From Lachnospiraceae bacterium (GTDB taxonomy: Bacteria > Bacillota > Clostridia > Lachnospirales > Lachnospiraceae): DNA of 64,000 nt. The stretch covers positions 56,543-120,542 of the forward strand of contig JAUNCZ010000002.1 in assembly GCA_030526405.1 (NCBI GenBank), written 5' to 3'. The position numbers were made by a program, and so were the translations under genes. Shown here piece by piece: positions 44,706 through 53,585 of this stretch. The number at the start of each line of letters is the position of its first letter. Positions within the stretch are counted from its first letter, which is position 1. The notes under the pieces were generated by a model. The model was not told the origin of the DNA. It saw nothing but the letters and a program-made list of their open reading frames with translations, and did not search any database.

Positions 44706-44707
44706 AG

Positions 44708-44753
44708 AAAAAGATCAGAGGTGTCGAAGAAATCGACAGTCTCTGATCTTTTT
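44708..44753. terminator. Bidirectional terminator between aguB and the LacI gene
   Basis: AAAAAGATCAGAG (44708-44720) and CTCTGATCTTTTT (44741-44753) arms with a GTCGA/TCGAC inner stem. Confidence 0.92.
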
Positions 44754-44782
44754 ACGTGGAAAGCGTGTTTCGCATAGTTTTT

Positions 44783-45763
44783 TCAGTCTCTGGTGGTGCC
44801 TCCCGGCAGATAATACACCGGCAGGGTTATATTGGAGGGGGATTCGGTCTGATTCAGCAGAACCTGAACTGCTGTTTCCGCCATTCTGGCAATGGGCTGC
44901 ACAATGGTGGAGCAGACAGGCTGGCAGGTGTAGAAATCCACAATGCCGTCGTAACCGATCATCTGCACATCCTCCGGGATCCGGATTCCCTTGCTTTCCA
45001 GAAATTTCTGTACACGGACAGCAATCCTGTCAGAATTGCAGAAGATTCCGTCAAATTCCAGTACCCCATCCCGGATATGCTGCTCCAGAAAACGGTAAAA
45101 GGGGACTTCTGAATCACCGCTTTTCAGATCCAGGGTCTGGAAAGCAACTCCCTCTGTTCTGCAGACCTCCTGGAAGCCAAGTCCTCGTTTTTCTACCTCA
45201 CTGTATACCTCTGTTTTTGTGGAAAAAAACAGCAGATTTTTGCAGCCAAGGGAGATCAGCTTGGAGGCTGCCATCTTTCCGCCCTCATAATTATCTGAGG
45301 AGATACAGGGGGTCTCAGAGGAAAAATGGCGATCAATGGTAACCACAGGGACGGACTCCACCATTCCCGGATCCGGGCAGTAGGTAAGAGCGATGATTCC
45401 GTCGATCTTGTGCTGTGCTGCCAGGGAAAAGCATTTTTTCTCAATATCAGAATCAAAGTTGGTGATCATCAGTACACTTCTGTAGCCGTGGGCTGCCAGA
45501 CTGCGGGACAGAGCATTGGTCAGTTCGGCAAAGAAGGGATTCTTCAGAGAGGGCATCACAAGGGCTACGCAGTAGGTCTTATTTGTTTTCAAACCCCTTG
45601 CATAGCTGTTTACCTGATATCCAAGCTTCTTTGCGGCGGCCTCCACCTTTTTTCTGTAGGCTTCTCCCACCGGTTTTCCGTTTATGACCTTTGATACGGT
45701 ACCAAGGGCAACGCCGGCTTCCCTTGCCACATCCTTCATTGTAGGTGCATTTCCCGAATTCAT
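44783..45763 (-). CDS. LacI-family transcriptional regulator
   Basis: Encodes 326 aa; AGAGGT precedes the ATG at 45763. An N-terminal LacI HTH (MKDVAREAGVALGTVSKVINGK, residues 9-30) and hinge are followed by a type 1 periplasmic-binding-protein-like effector domain. It is divergent from the sucrose genes, and two palindromic ATGAAACGTTTCAT-type sites lie in the shared region. It most likely represses the amylosucrase/fructokinase operon until a sugar or sugar phosphate binds. Confidence 0.9.
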   Translation of the reverse strand: MNSGNAPTMKDVAREAGVALGTVSKVINGKPVGEAYRKKVEAAAKKLGYQVNSYARGLKTNKTYCVALVMPSLKNPFFAELTNALSRSLAAHGYRSVLMITNFDSDIEKKCFSLAAQHKIDGIIALTYCPDPGMVESVPVVTIDRHFSSETPCISSDNYEGGKMAASKLISLGCKNLLFFSTKTEVYSEVEKRGLGFQEVCRTEGVAFQTLDLKSGDSEVPFYRFLEQHIRDGVLEFDGIFCNSDRIAVRVQKFLESKGIRIPEDVQMIGYDGIVDFYTCQPVCSTIVQPIARMAETAVQVLLNQTESPSNITLPVYYLPGGTTRD

Positions 45764-45856
45764 ATGCTGACCTCTCTTTCAGAACTGTATTCCTGTACAA
45801 TAGTATAGCACAATAACGCCAGATAAGATAGAAAACCATGGGAAAATGCCATTTGC

Positions 45857-45870
45857 ATGAAACGTTTCAT
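45857..45870. promoter_or_regulatory. LacI-type operator 1
   Basis: A perfect 14-bp palindrome ATGAAACGTTTCAT with a central CG, typical of LacI-family sites, upstream of the sucrose promoter and near the regulator's own start. Confidence 0.75.
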
Positions 45871-45939
45871 CATTATGCAATAATTAACCCCTCTGTTTTT
45901 GTTGCATTTTACGAAGATAAAAAACATCTTTTCTTCAGA

Positions 45940-45968
45940 TTGACAGCTGTCTTTCTGAATGATATATA
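45940..45968 (+). promoter_or_regulatory. Promoter of the sucrose operon
   Basis: Consensus TTGACA (45940-45945), a 17-base spacer and TATATA (45963-45968). The predicted start point falls at the second operator. Confidence 0.8.
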
Positions 45969-45976
45969 TTTAGATG

Positions 45977-45990
45977 ATGAAACGTTACAT
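45977..45990. promoter_or_regulatory. LacI-type operator 2
   Basis: ATGAAACGTTACAT differs from operator 1 at one position and overlaps the predicted transcription start, an ideal place for repression. A half-site ATGAAACG also occurs at 46103-46110. Confidence 0.7.
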
Positions 45991-46061
45991 ATCGTTTATC
46001 CCGTATTCTCAAATCTGAGCATTGAGAATAAAAAAACTCATTTCTTCTTCACTAAAGGTGT

Positions 46062-46087
46062 CCCGTCCACAGTGGACGGGATATTTT
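46062..46087 (+). terminator. Leader hairpin with T-run upstream of the amylosucrase gene
   Basis: CCCGTCCAC and GTGGACGGG arms around a single A, followed by ATATTTTT, lie between the promoter and the ATG at 46140. A competing TTCTCAA/TTGAGAA stem sits at about 46004-46028. The arrangement looks like an attenuator. Confidence 0.6.
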
Positions 46088-46139
46088 TCAGGTAAGGGGA
46101 GAATGAAACGATTGTCTGAGATAACAGGAGAGCAGTAAT

Positions 46140-47981
46140 ATGAGCAAAAAAAGAATTGAAGAATTTGAGCAGCGCCTTGCAAAACATCATGATGAGCTTC
46201 GTTGGCTTTATATGGAGCTGTACAACAATGGTTCCATGTTCTATGAGCTGATGGAGATCCTCAGAAACTTTTATGTGGATCGTAAGGATAGTCTTAAATC
46301 CATCGACAGAGAGAAAGAGAAGGATCCAAACTGGTACAGAAAAAATGATCTTCTGGGAATGATGCTTTACATCAACAATTTCGGTGGAAACATGCAGGGT
46401 GTAAAGGAGAAACTGGATTATCTCAGCAAGAGCAATGTGAACTATATTCATCTGATGCCATTCCTGGATACCGTTCCGGGAAGAAGCGACGGAGGCTATG
46501 CAGTAAAGGATTTCCGCAAGGTACAGCCGGATCTTGGTACCATGGAGGATCTTGAGGAGCTGACAGAGAGCTGCCATGACAGAGGAATCCAGGTTTGCAT
46601 GGACTTTGTAATGAACCATACCAGCGAGGACCATGAGTGGGCTGTCCGTGCAAGAAACGGAGAGGGTGAGTACATGAGCCGCTACTTCTTCTATGACAGC
46701 TACGATATCCCTGCTGAGTTTGAGAAAACTGTACCACAGGTATTTCCAACCACAGCACCTGGAAACTTCACCTGGCTTCCGGAGTGCGGACATCATGTAA
46801 TGACCACCTTCTATCCATATCAGTGGGATCTGAACTATGGCAACCCAAGAGTGTTCAATGAAATGATGGCCAATTATCTGTTCCTTGCCAATAAAGGTAT
46901 TGATATTATTCGAATTGATGCGGTACCATATATCTGGAAGGAGCTGGGTACTCCGTGCCGTAACCTGAAACAGGTGCACACCATTGTACGTATGATGCGA
47001 ATGATCGGCGAGATCGTCTGTCCAAGCGTGATTCTTCTTGGAGAGGTAGTAATGGAACCATCCAAGGTAGTACCATATTTTGGAACTGTGGAAAAACCTG
47101 AATGCCATATGCTGTACAATGTTACAACCATGGCAACCACCTGGCATACACTGGCAACAAAAGATACAACACTGTTAAAGGAGCAGCTGGATACTGTATT
47201 TGCCCTTCCTAATCAGTATGTGTTCCTGAATTATCTCCGTTGCCATGACGATATTGGTTGGGGACTGGACTACGATTCCCTGAAACGCTTCGGAATCGAG
47301 GAGCGTCCTCATAAAGCCTATCTGAATGATTATTTCCGCGGATTCAGAGGCTTAAGTGACAGCAGAGGCGAGCTGTACAACGAGGATCCTGTTACAGGAG
47401 ATGCACGTCTCTGCGGTACCACTGCATCCCTCTGCGGTCTTGAGGGGGCACTGGAATCCGGTGATCAGGCAGCGATTGACCTTGCCATTGAGACGATTAC
47501 CATGCTTCATGCCTATATGTTTATGCAGTCCGGAATTCCTGTATTATATTCAGGAGATGAGATTGGACAGCTTAATGACAACGAGTATAAAAAGGACTGG
47601 AAGAAGGTGGAGGATTCCCGTTATCTCCACAGAGGAGAGATGGATTGGAAGAAGGCTGCCCTGGCAGACAAGAAGGGTACCGTGGAAAACCGCGTATTTA
47701 CTGCACTTTCACAGCTGGAGGAGATCCGTTCCTCTGAGGATGCATTTTCCTGTGATGCAGATGCATGGACACTGAATACAGGCAATTCCTCTGTACTGGG
47801 TATCGGAAGATATCTCCGCGGAGAGCTGCTGGCGGGACTTTTCAACTTCGGCAATGATCCGGTGACCGTTTCCTGTCTTGGAACCATGGGCAAATTTGAA
47901 AACATGCTGACCGGAAAAGCAGTGGCAGCAGCAGAGATTACCATTCCTGCCCGCAGCTTCTTCTGGCTGAAAAAAATCTGA
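46140..47981 (+). CDS. Amylosucrase-like GH13 enzyme
   Basis: Encodes 613 aa, near the ~630 of amylosucrases. The N-terminal helical region precedes the catalytic barrel: RSDGGYAVKDFRKV, MDFVMNHTS, IDIIRIDAVPYIWK (nucleophile Asp), LLGEVVM (acid/base Glu) and NYLRCHDDIGWG. This GH13_4-like set fits amylosucrase or sucrose hydrolase acting on sucrose. No signal peptide, so it is cytoplasmic. The fructokinase 15 bases downstream would use the released fructose. No sucrose transporter is adjacent. Confidence 0.82.
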   Translation: MSKKRIEEFEQRLAKHHDELRWLYMELYNNGSMFYELMEILRNFYVDRKDSLKSIDREKEKDPNWYRKNDLLGMMLYINNFGGNMQGVKEKLDYLSKSNVNYIHLMPFLDTVPGRSDGGYAVKDFRKVQPDLGTMEDLEELTESCHDRGIQVCMDFVMNHTSEDHEWAVRARNGEGEYMSRYFFYDSYDIPAEFEKTVPQVFPTTAPGNFTWLPECGHHVMTTFYPYQWDLNYGNPRVFNEMMANYLFLANKGIDIIRIDAVPYIWKELGTPCRNLKQVHTIVRMMRMIGEIVCPSVILLGEVVMEPSKVVPYFGTVEKPECHMLYNVTTMATTWHTLATKDTTLLKEQLDTVFALPNQYVFLNYLRCHDDIGWGLDYDSLKRFGIEERPHKAYLNDYFRGFRGLSDSRGELYNEDPVTGDARLCGTTASLCGLEGALESGDQAAIDLAIETITMLHAYMFMQSGIPVLYSGDEIGQLNDNEYKKDWKKVEDSRYLHRGEMDWKKAALADKKGTVENRVFTALSQLEEIRSSEDAFSCDADAWTLNTGNSSVLGIGRYLRGELLAGLFNFGNDPVTVSCLGTMGKFENMLTGKAVAAAEITIPARSFFWLKKI

Positions 47982-47995
47982 GGAGGAGATCCGAA

Positions 47996-48958
47996 ATGAA
48001 AAAATACGATGTAACCGCACTTGGAGAACTGCTGATCGATCTGACCCAGAATGGGATGAGTCCCCAGGGAAATCCTATGCTGGAGGCAAATCCAGGGGGT
48101 GCTCCCTGCAACGTGCTGGCTCTTCTGACAAAGCTGGGACATAACACAGCATTTATCGGAAAAGTTGGAAAAGACGGCTTCGGCGACCAGCTGGAGGATG
48201 CTCTGAAGGAAGTAGGTATTGCCACAGAGGGACTTGGCAGAGACGATCAGGTACACACCACTCTGGCTGTTGTGCATACCTTCGCAGACGGTGACCGCGA
48301 TTTCAGCTTCTACAGAAATCCGGGAGCTGATATGATGCTGACAAAAGAGGAAGTGAAGATGGATCTCATCAGAGATTCAAAAATCTTTCATTTCGGTACT
48401 CTGTCCATGACAGATGAGCCTGTAAGAAGCGCTACCTACGCAGCCATCGAAGAGGCTGAGAAAAACGGAGTGCTGCGCTCCTTCGATCCAAACCTTCGCC
48501 CACCACTGTGGAAAACTCTGGAGGATGCAAAGGTGCAGGTGCTTTACGGAATGGCACACTGTGATATCCTGAAAATCTCTGACAATGAGATTCAGTGGCT
48601 CACAGGTCTGGAGGACTTCGATGAGGGAATCAACTGGATTAAGGAGAGATTCCCACAGATCCGCCTGATTCTTCTTTCCATGGGAAAAGATGGCAGCCGT
48701 GCTTATTCAGGAGAGACAATGGCAGAGGCCGGTGGATTCACTGTGGACACCATCGAGACAACCGGGGCAGGAGATACCTTCTTCGGAGGTGTTCTTCACT
48801 ATGTTCTGGAGCATGAGCTTCGTTCTTACACAGAGGAGGAGCTGAAGGAAATGCTGACATTTGCCAATGCAGGTGCAGCCATTGTAACCACAAAGAAGGG
48901 TGCCCTTCGTGTGATGCCTTCTCAGCAGGAAATTCAGGCTCTGATTGACGGAAAATAA
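47996..48958 (+). CDS. Fructokinase, PfkB family
   Basis: Encodes 320 aa. PfkB signatures are ANPGGAPCNVLALLTKLG near residue 36 and DTIETTGAGDTFFGG near 250, holding the catalytic Asp. AGGAGG precedes the ATG. It phosphorylates fructose to fructose 6-phosphate; pairing with the amylosucrase-like gene supports fructose over other ketoses. Confidence 0.88.
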   Translation: MKKYDVTALGELLIDLTQNGMSPQGNPMLEANPGGAPCNVLALLTKLGHNTAFIGKVGKDGFGDQLEDALKEVGIATEGLGRDDQVHTTLAVVHTFADGDRDFSFYRNPGADMMLTKEEVKMDLIRDSKIFHFGTLSMTDEPVRSATYAAIEEAEKNGVLRSFDPNLRPPLWKTLEDAKVQVLYGMAHCDILKISDNEIQWLTGLEDFDEGINWIKERFPQIRLILLSMGKDGSRAYSGETMAEAGGFTVDTIETTGAGDTFFGGVLHYVLEHELRSYTEEELKEMLTFANAGAAIVTTKKGALRVMPSQQEIQALIDGK

Positions 48959-48967
48959 CAGAGTTCG

Positions 48968-49027
48968 TAGTTCAGGTCCACCCTTGCGGAGACCTGGCGC
49001 GGGACTCTGGTCAGCGTTGGCTGACAT
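48968..49027 (+). repeat. Degenerate fragment of the 185-bp dispersed repeat
   Basis: Ten bases after the fructokinase stop, it resembles the CAAGTC...GACATC end of the repeat at 4130-4314 (TTGCGGAGAC.TGGCGCG, GTCAGC-GTTG-GCTGAC). Confidence 0.65.
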
Positions 49028-49054
49028 AATAAAAAAAGCATAATGCTATGCGGC

Positions 49055-49114
49055 AGCCCCCTTATCGTGGTATGATATACAGGATTATGTCATATTATGA
49101 AAGGGGGCTTTTTT
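49055..49114 (+). terminator. Terminator hairpin overlapping the ribosome site of the next gene
   Basis: AGCCCCCTT (49055-49063) pairs with AAGGGGGCT (49101-49109), followed by six T that abut the ATG at 49115. The 3' arm contains the Shine-Dalgarno AAAGGGGG. Formation of the stem would both stop transcription and hide the ribosome site. It may also serve as the fructokinase terminator. Confidence 0.75.
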
Positions 49115-51934
49115 ATGTCTGAACAGAAAAAAGCAGGACACTGCTGTATGGGAATTCTTGCCCATGTAGATGCAGGAAAAACAACTCTTTCCGAAGGGAT
49201 TTTGTATAAAACAGGTGCCATCAGGAAAATGGGGCGTGTGGATAACAGGGACGCCTTTCTGGACACCTTTGATATGGAAAAAAAGAGGGGAATTACCATC
49301 TATTCCAAGCAGGCGGAATTTATGCTGGGAGATGTATCCATGACACTGCTGGATACACCGGGACATGTGGATTTTTCTCCGGAGATGGAGAGGGCACTTC
49401 AGGTGCTGGACGTGGCGGTATTGGTGATCAGCGGGGCAGACGGTGTACAGGGACAGGTGCGCATTCTCTGGAAGCTGCTGAACCATTATCAGATTCCGGT
49501 GTTTCTCTTTGTCAACAAGATGGATCAGCAGGGCACAGACAAGGGTGCTCTTCTGGAGGAACTCCAGAGAGAGCTGGACAGCCGCTGTCTTGATTTTTCA
49601 GAGGATCTCACCTCTGAGGAGATGCAGGAGAATCTTGCCCTGTGCAGAGAAGAACTGATGGAGGCGTATCTGGAGGGAAATCCTGTGGAGGATCCCCAGA
49701 TCCGCTCCCTTATCGGAAGCAGAGAGCTTTTCCCTGTTTATTTCGGCTCTGCCCTGAAAATGGAGGGTGTGCAGGAGTTTCTGGAGGGGCTTTCCCGTTT
49801 TCTTCCTGAAAAACAGCTGCCGGAGCAGTTTGGAGCCAGAGTGTTCAAGATTTCCAGAGATCCTGCAGGAACACGACTCACCTGGATCAAGGTAACAGGC
49901 GGCTCACTGAAGGTTAAGAGCATGCTGTCCGGACAGAGGCGAGGGGAGAGCTGGCAGGAGAAGGTGGATCAGATCCGCATCTATTCCGGCGCGGGCTTTT
50001 CCCAGGTACAGACCGCAGAGGCGGGAAGCATCTGTGCTCTGACAGGACTGACCTGCACCTGGCCGGGAGAAGGGCTGGGAGCAGAGTGCGACGGTGAACA
50101 GGAGCTGTTGGAGCCGGTTCTGAATTATTCTGTTCTTCTGGATGAGGGGGAGGACCGCACAAAGGCACTGAAGATCTTCCGGATTCTTGAGGAGGAGGAA
50201 CCCATGCTCCATGTGGGCTATGAGGAAGCCACAGGAGAAATCTCTGTATCTGTCATGGGACAGGTGCAGATGGAGATCCTTACAAACCAGCTGTCTGAGA
50301 GATTTGGTCTTCAGGTGAAATTCGGTCCGGGCTCCATTGTATATAAGGAAACAATCCTGTCTCCGGTGGAGGGAATTGGTCATTTTGAGCCTCTGCGCCA
50401 TTATGCGGAGGTACATCTTTTGCTGGAGCCCGGGGAGCCGGGCAGCGGTCTCGTGTTTGACAGCATCTGCAGAGAGGATGTGCTGGACAAGAACTGGCAG
50501 CGTCTCATCATGACCCATCTGGAGGAGAAGAAGCATAAGGGGGTTCTCACCGGATCTGAGATCACAGATATGAAGATTACCATCCTGACAGGAAAAGCCC
50601 ACCAGAAGCACACCGAGGGAGGAGATTTCCGACAGTCCACCTACCGTGCCATCCGTCAGGGTCTGATGCAGGCAAAATCTGTACTGCTGGAGCCTGTCTA
50701 TGACTTTCGTATTGAACTGCCCCAGGAGTATCTGGGCAGGGCCCTCAACGATATATCCGTTATGGGAGGACGTACAGAGGCACCGGATTCCGACGGAAGC
50801 AAATGCGTGGTAACAGGCTCTGCTCCTGCAGCCTTGCTGGCCAATTATCAGGAGGAGCTGACATCCTATTCCAGAGGTCAGGGCAGAATCTACTGTTCTC
50901 TGAAGGGCTATGAGCCCTGTCATAATACGGAGGAGGTGCTGGCGGCCAGAGGCTATGATCCGGATCTGGATGTGGATAATCCCAGCGGCTCCATCTTCTG
51001 CTCCCATGGAGCAGGTACCTATGTGCCCTGGGAGCTGGTGCCGGAATACTGTCATCTGGACAGTGGCTGGCAGAATCCGGACAGAGAGAATGGAGAGCAG
51101 GATGAATTCGGTTACCAGGAGCATGCACTGGATTCCGTGAGAAAGAAGGATCCGGAGGAGGAGATGAGCTGGAAGGAGCGGGATCGCAGGATTTCCGTGG
51201 GCGAGGCCGAGCTGGAGGCCATCTTTGAGAAGACCTACGGCTCCTCCTACAAGAGAGGGGAAGGGGAATCCCTCCAGGGAAAACCTGGCTGGAAACGTTC
51301 CAGAACCATCACCGCCGACGGTGTGAAATATACCCAGAGTTCCCTTAACAGTGGCTTCAAGGCAGCGGAGAAGGCCGCAGCAAAGGCTGAAAAGGCTGCC
51401 AGAGCAGCAAAAAGAGACCCGGAGGAGAAGGAGTATCTTCTGGTGGATGGTTATAACATCATTTTCTCCTGGGAGGATCTGAAAAAACTGGCGGAAAAGA
51501 ATATCGATGCTGCAAGGGACCGTCTTCTGGATCTGATGTGCGATTACCAGGGCTATAAGAAATGCACCCTCATTGTGGTGTTTGATGCCTATAAGGTAAA
51601 GGGCGGAAGAGAGCATGTGATGAGCTATCACAATATTTACGCTGTGTACACAAAGGAGGCGGAGACAGCGGATCAGTATATTGAAAAAACCGTCCACGAG
51701 ATCGGACATAAGCACCGGGTAACGGTGGCCACCTCCGATGCCCTGGAACAGATGATCATCCTGGGCGGCGGAGCTTCCCGTATGTCCTCCCAGGGACTGC
51801 TGCAGGAGCTCCAGAGAGTATCTAAAGAAATGAAGGAGACCTATCTGGAGAAGAAGGTCCTTTCTGAGAAAAATTATCTGCTGGATGGTATTTCGGCGGA
51901 GACAGCAGAACAGCTGAAGAAGCTGAAGGAATAA
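49115..51934 (+). CDS. Tet(M)/EF-G-like translational GTPase fused to a YacP/Rae1-type NYN ribonuclease domain
   Basis: ATG 49115 is chosen from AAAGGGGG 7 bases upstream; 939 aa against about 640 for Tet(M). G1 AHVDAGKTT (residues 16-24), G2 region [10 protein letters not shown]3 DTPGHVDF and G4 NKMD are intact, followed by EF-G-like domains II-V to about residue 640. A Lys/Ala/Glu-rich linker leads to a NYN domain from about residue 768 ([36 protein letters not shown]), with the acidic catalytic residues of YacP/Rae1. Rae1 of B. subtilis cuts mRNA in the ribosomal A site, so the fusion may dock on ribosomes and cleave or release mRNA. Tetracycline resistance is possible but not shown. Confidence 0.87.
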   Translation: MSEQKKAGHCCMGILAHVDAGKTTLSEGILYKTGAIRKMGRVDNRDAFLDTFDMEKKRGITIYSKQAEFMLGDVSMTLLDTPGHVDFSPEMERALQVLDVAVLVISGADGVQGQVRILWKLLNHYQIPVFLFVNKMDQQGTDKGALLEELQRELDSRCLDFSEDLTSEEMQENLALCREELMEAYLEGNPVEDPQIRSLIGSRELFPVYFGSALKMEGVQEFLEGLSRFLPEKQLPEQFGARVFKISRDPAGTRLTWIKVTGGSLKVKSMLSGQRRGESWQEKVDQIRIYSGAGFSQVQTAEAGSICALTGLTCTWPGEGLGAECDGEQELLEPVLNYSVLLDEGEDRTKALKIFRILEEEEPMLHVGYEEATGEISVSVMGQVQMEILTNQLSERFGLQVKFGPGSIVYKETILSPVEGIGHFEPLRHYAEVHLLLEPGEPGSGLVFDSICREDVLDKNWQRLIMTHLEEKKHKGVLTGSEITDMKITILTGKAHQKHTEGGDFRQSTYRAIRQGLMQAKSVLLEPVYDFRIELPQEYLGRALNDISVMGGRTEAPDSDGSKCVVTGSAPAALLANYQEELTSYSRGQGRIYCSLKGYEPCHNTEEVLAARGYDPDLDVDNPSGSIFCSHGAGTYVPWELVPEYCHLDSGWQNPDRENGEQDEFGYQEHALDSVRKKDPEEEMSWKERDRRISVGEAELEAIFEKTYGSSYKRGEGESLQGKPGWKRSRTITADGVKYTQSSLNSGFKAAEKAAAKAEKAARAAKRDPEEKEYLLVDGYNIIFSWEDLKKLAEKNIDAARDRLLDLMCDYQGYKKCTLIVVFDAYKVKGGREHVMSYHNIYAVYTKEAETADQYIEKTVHEIGHKHRVTVATSDALEQMIILGGGASRMSSQGLLQELQRVSKEMKETYLEKKVLSEKNYLLDGISAETAEQLKKLKE

Positions 51935-51978
51935 ACTGATTCCAGAAGGGGCTGTCGCACTAAGTCCTTTCCCAGATC

Positions 51979-52020
51979 GAGAGGTGTCTATTGTATTTAA
52001 CAATGGATGCCTCTCTTTTT
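51979..52020 (+). terminator. Terminator after the GTPase-NYN gene
   Basis: GAGAGG.GTC..ATTGT and ACAAT..GCCTCTC arms, with TTTTT. Confidence 0.8.
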
Positions 52021-52137
52021 GTGTATCACAGAGGGGGTGCCGTGATGCCAGACCTGCTCACAGATGGGCGGATGGATCCCTGAAAAAGAAAATACAGATA
52101 TGTATGGGAATGATGACAAAAATGCAGGGAAAAAGGG

Positions 52138-52165
52138 TTGCTGTTTTTGTATTCTGTGCTATACT
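52138..52165 (+). promoter_or_regulatory. Promoter of the folate operon
   Basis: TTGCTG and TATACT at 16-base spacing, immediately before the riboswitch. The 5' leader of folE is about 255 nt. Confidence 0.65.
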
Positions 52166-52182
52166 GAAAGCGTATTATAAAG

Positions 52183-52282
52183 AATGCAAAATAGGATTTC
52201 ATGCGTTAAGTGTTCATTGGATGGGGAGTTGCCGTGAAACGAAAAGCTTGTCTTACGATATGAAATCTGCACCCGTTGCAAT
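52183..52282 (+). promoter_or_regulatory. Probable tetrahydrofolate (THF-I) riboswitch
   Basis: The layout follows the crystallised Eubacterium siraeum THF riboswitch: P1 TGCAA/TTGCA (52185-52189, 52276-52280), joining AATAG, P2 GATTTCAT/ATGAAATC, then GCGTTAAGTG, a P3 arm TTCA/TGAA, the conserved ACGAA, and the 3' joining TGCACCCG. It precedes folE in a folate operon, the expected position for feedback control by THF. The expression platform in 52283-52427 is unclear; an ATACAG-ATG/CATCTGTAT stem is the best candidate. Confidence 0.78.
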
Positions 52283-52427
52283 GTCAGATGTGAGGCATCT
52301 TGTATTGTTAAAGGGATACAGGATGTTTTTTATTCTCTATTTGGAATACACATCTGTATTACAGGGGCGCGACAGAGATTTTGCATGTGTTGAGCTCCTA
52401 TTTTTATTCACGGAGGGTATTGAGAGT

Positions 52428-52985
52428 ATGATTGATGAGAAAAAGGTAGAAACAGCGGTTCGTCTTTTTCTTGAGGGAATAGGTGAGGATCCGGAAAGAG
52501 AAGGTCTTCTGGAGACACCGAATCGTGTAGCAAGAATGTGCAGCCAGATCTTTGGCGGACTGGAGCAGTCACCGGAGGCGCACCTTGCAAAGCAGTTTAA
52601 CTGTCAGGATAACAATATGGTGGTGGAGAAGGATATTACCTTTTACTCAGCATGTGAGCATCACCTGCTGCCGTTTTATGGAAAGGCACACATTGCCTAT
52701 ATTCCAAACGGAAAAGTGGCTGGCTTAAGCAAGCTGGCAAGAACTGTGGAGGTTTATGCAAGAAGACCACAGATCCAGGAGAATCTTTCTGCTCAGGTAG
52801 CGGATGCTCTGGAGAAGTATCTGAATCCGAAAGGTGTAATGGTTATGATCGAGGCAGAGCATATGTGCATGACCATGCGAGGAGTACAGAAACCGGGAAC
52901 AAAGACAGTGACCACTGTAACAAGAGGTGTCTTTGCAGAGGATTTCAGTCTGCAGCTGTCATTTATGAATATGGTGAAGGGCTGA
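52428..52985 (+). CDS. folE: GTP cyclohydrolase I FolE
   Basis: ATG 52428 with CGGAGGG upstream; 185 aa, the normal length. The long open frame upstream covers the riboswitch and is not coding. Zinc and active-site motifs are [20 protein letters not shown] and [11 protein letters not shown]. It converts GTP to 7,8-dihydroneopterin triphosphate, the first step of folate synthesis. The HD gene starts one base after its stop. Confidence 0.95.
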   Translation: MIDEKKVETAVRLFLEGIGEDPEREGLLETPNRVARMCSQIFGGLEQSPEAHLAKQFNCQDNNMVVEKDITFYSACEHHLLPFYGKAHIAYIPNGKVAGLSKLARTVEVYARRPQIQENLSAQVADALEKYLNPKGVMVMIEAEHMCMTMRGVQKPGTKTVTTVTRGVFAEDFSLQLSFMNMVKG

Positions 52986-52986
52986 T

Positions 52987-53487
52987 ATGAGCTTTCAGAA
53001 GGACGACAGGATCAACCGGATCTGGACACATCCTGTATATCAGCAGCAGTACCAGCTGCTGCAGGAGTGTGAGAAAACAAGAGAGTTCTGCGGTCATTCC
53101 CTGGAGCATTTTCTGTCGGTGGGAAGACTGATGTGGATCTATAATCTGGAGGAGCAGTCCGGGCTTTCAAAGGAGCTGATCTATGCAGCGGCTCTTCTTC
53201 ATGATATCGGAAGAGGCCTGCAGTACACCCAGGGGATTCCCCACGATGAGGCGGGAGTGAGTCTGGCGGGAAGAATTCTTCCGGAATGCGGATTTTCTCA
53301 GCAGGAGACAGATTCTGTATGTGCAGCCATCGGAGAACACAGAGGCAGTGGAGACAGAAGAAGAGAGGGAGAGCTGGCAGCCTATCTCTATAAAGCAGAT
53401 AAGGCCTGCAGAAGCTGTCTGGCCTGTCCTGCTGAAAAGCAGTGCAACTGGTCTTCAGAAAAGAAAAATATGTTTTTAAAGGACTGA
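52987..53487 (+). CDS. HD-domain phosphohydrolase in the folate operon
   Basis: Encodes 166 aa, one base after folE, so translation is probably coupled. HD motif set: CGHSLEHFLSVGRL, ALLHDIGRGLQY (metal-binding HD) and EHRGSGDR. A cysteine cluster near the C-terminus (CRSCLACPAEKQC) resembles a metal-binding tail. No dedicated dihydroneopterin triphosphate phosphatase is visible in this operon, so this protein is a good candidate for that step; this rests on position only. Confidence 0.8.
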   Translation: MSFQKDDRINRIWTHPVYQQQYQLLQECEKTREFCGHSLEHFLSVGRLMWIYNLEEQSGLSKELIYAAALLHDIGRGLQYTQGIPHDEAGVSLAGRILPECGFSQQETDSVCAAIGEHRGSGDRRREGELAAYLYKADKACRSCLACPAEKQCNWSSEKKNMFLKD

Positions 53488-53585
53488 TACTTTGGAGATC
53501 GGTGGATCGATTTTCGGATATAAGAATGACGGGACAGGAGGCGATCCGGTCCCGTCATCCTGTATGTAAAAGGAGAATTTTAGCA

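Noticed and set aside
49115..51934. Simple acquired tetracycline resistance gene
   Set aside because: The protein is 300 residues longer than Tet(M), carries a nuclease-like domain and has host-like codon use, so resistance cannot be assumed.
49904..52003. Very long open frame on the minus strand (about 700 codons)
   Set aside because: It lies entirely antisense to the GTPase-NYN gene, has low-complexity leucine/histidine-rich translation and no motif; a shadow of codon bias.
51984..52427. N-terminal extension of FolE reading through the riboswitch region
   Set aside because: The upstream in-frame sequence covers a terminator, promoter and riboswitch; a ribosome site at 52412 and normal family length support the ATG at 52428.
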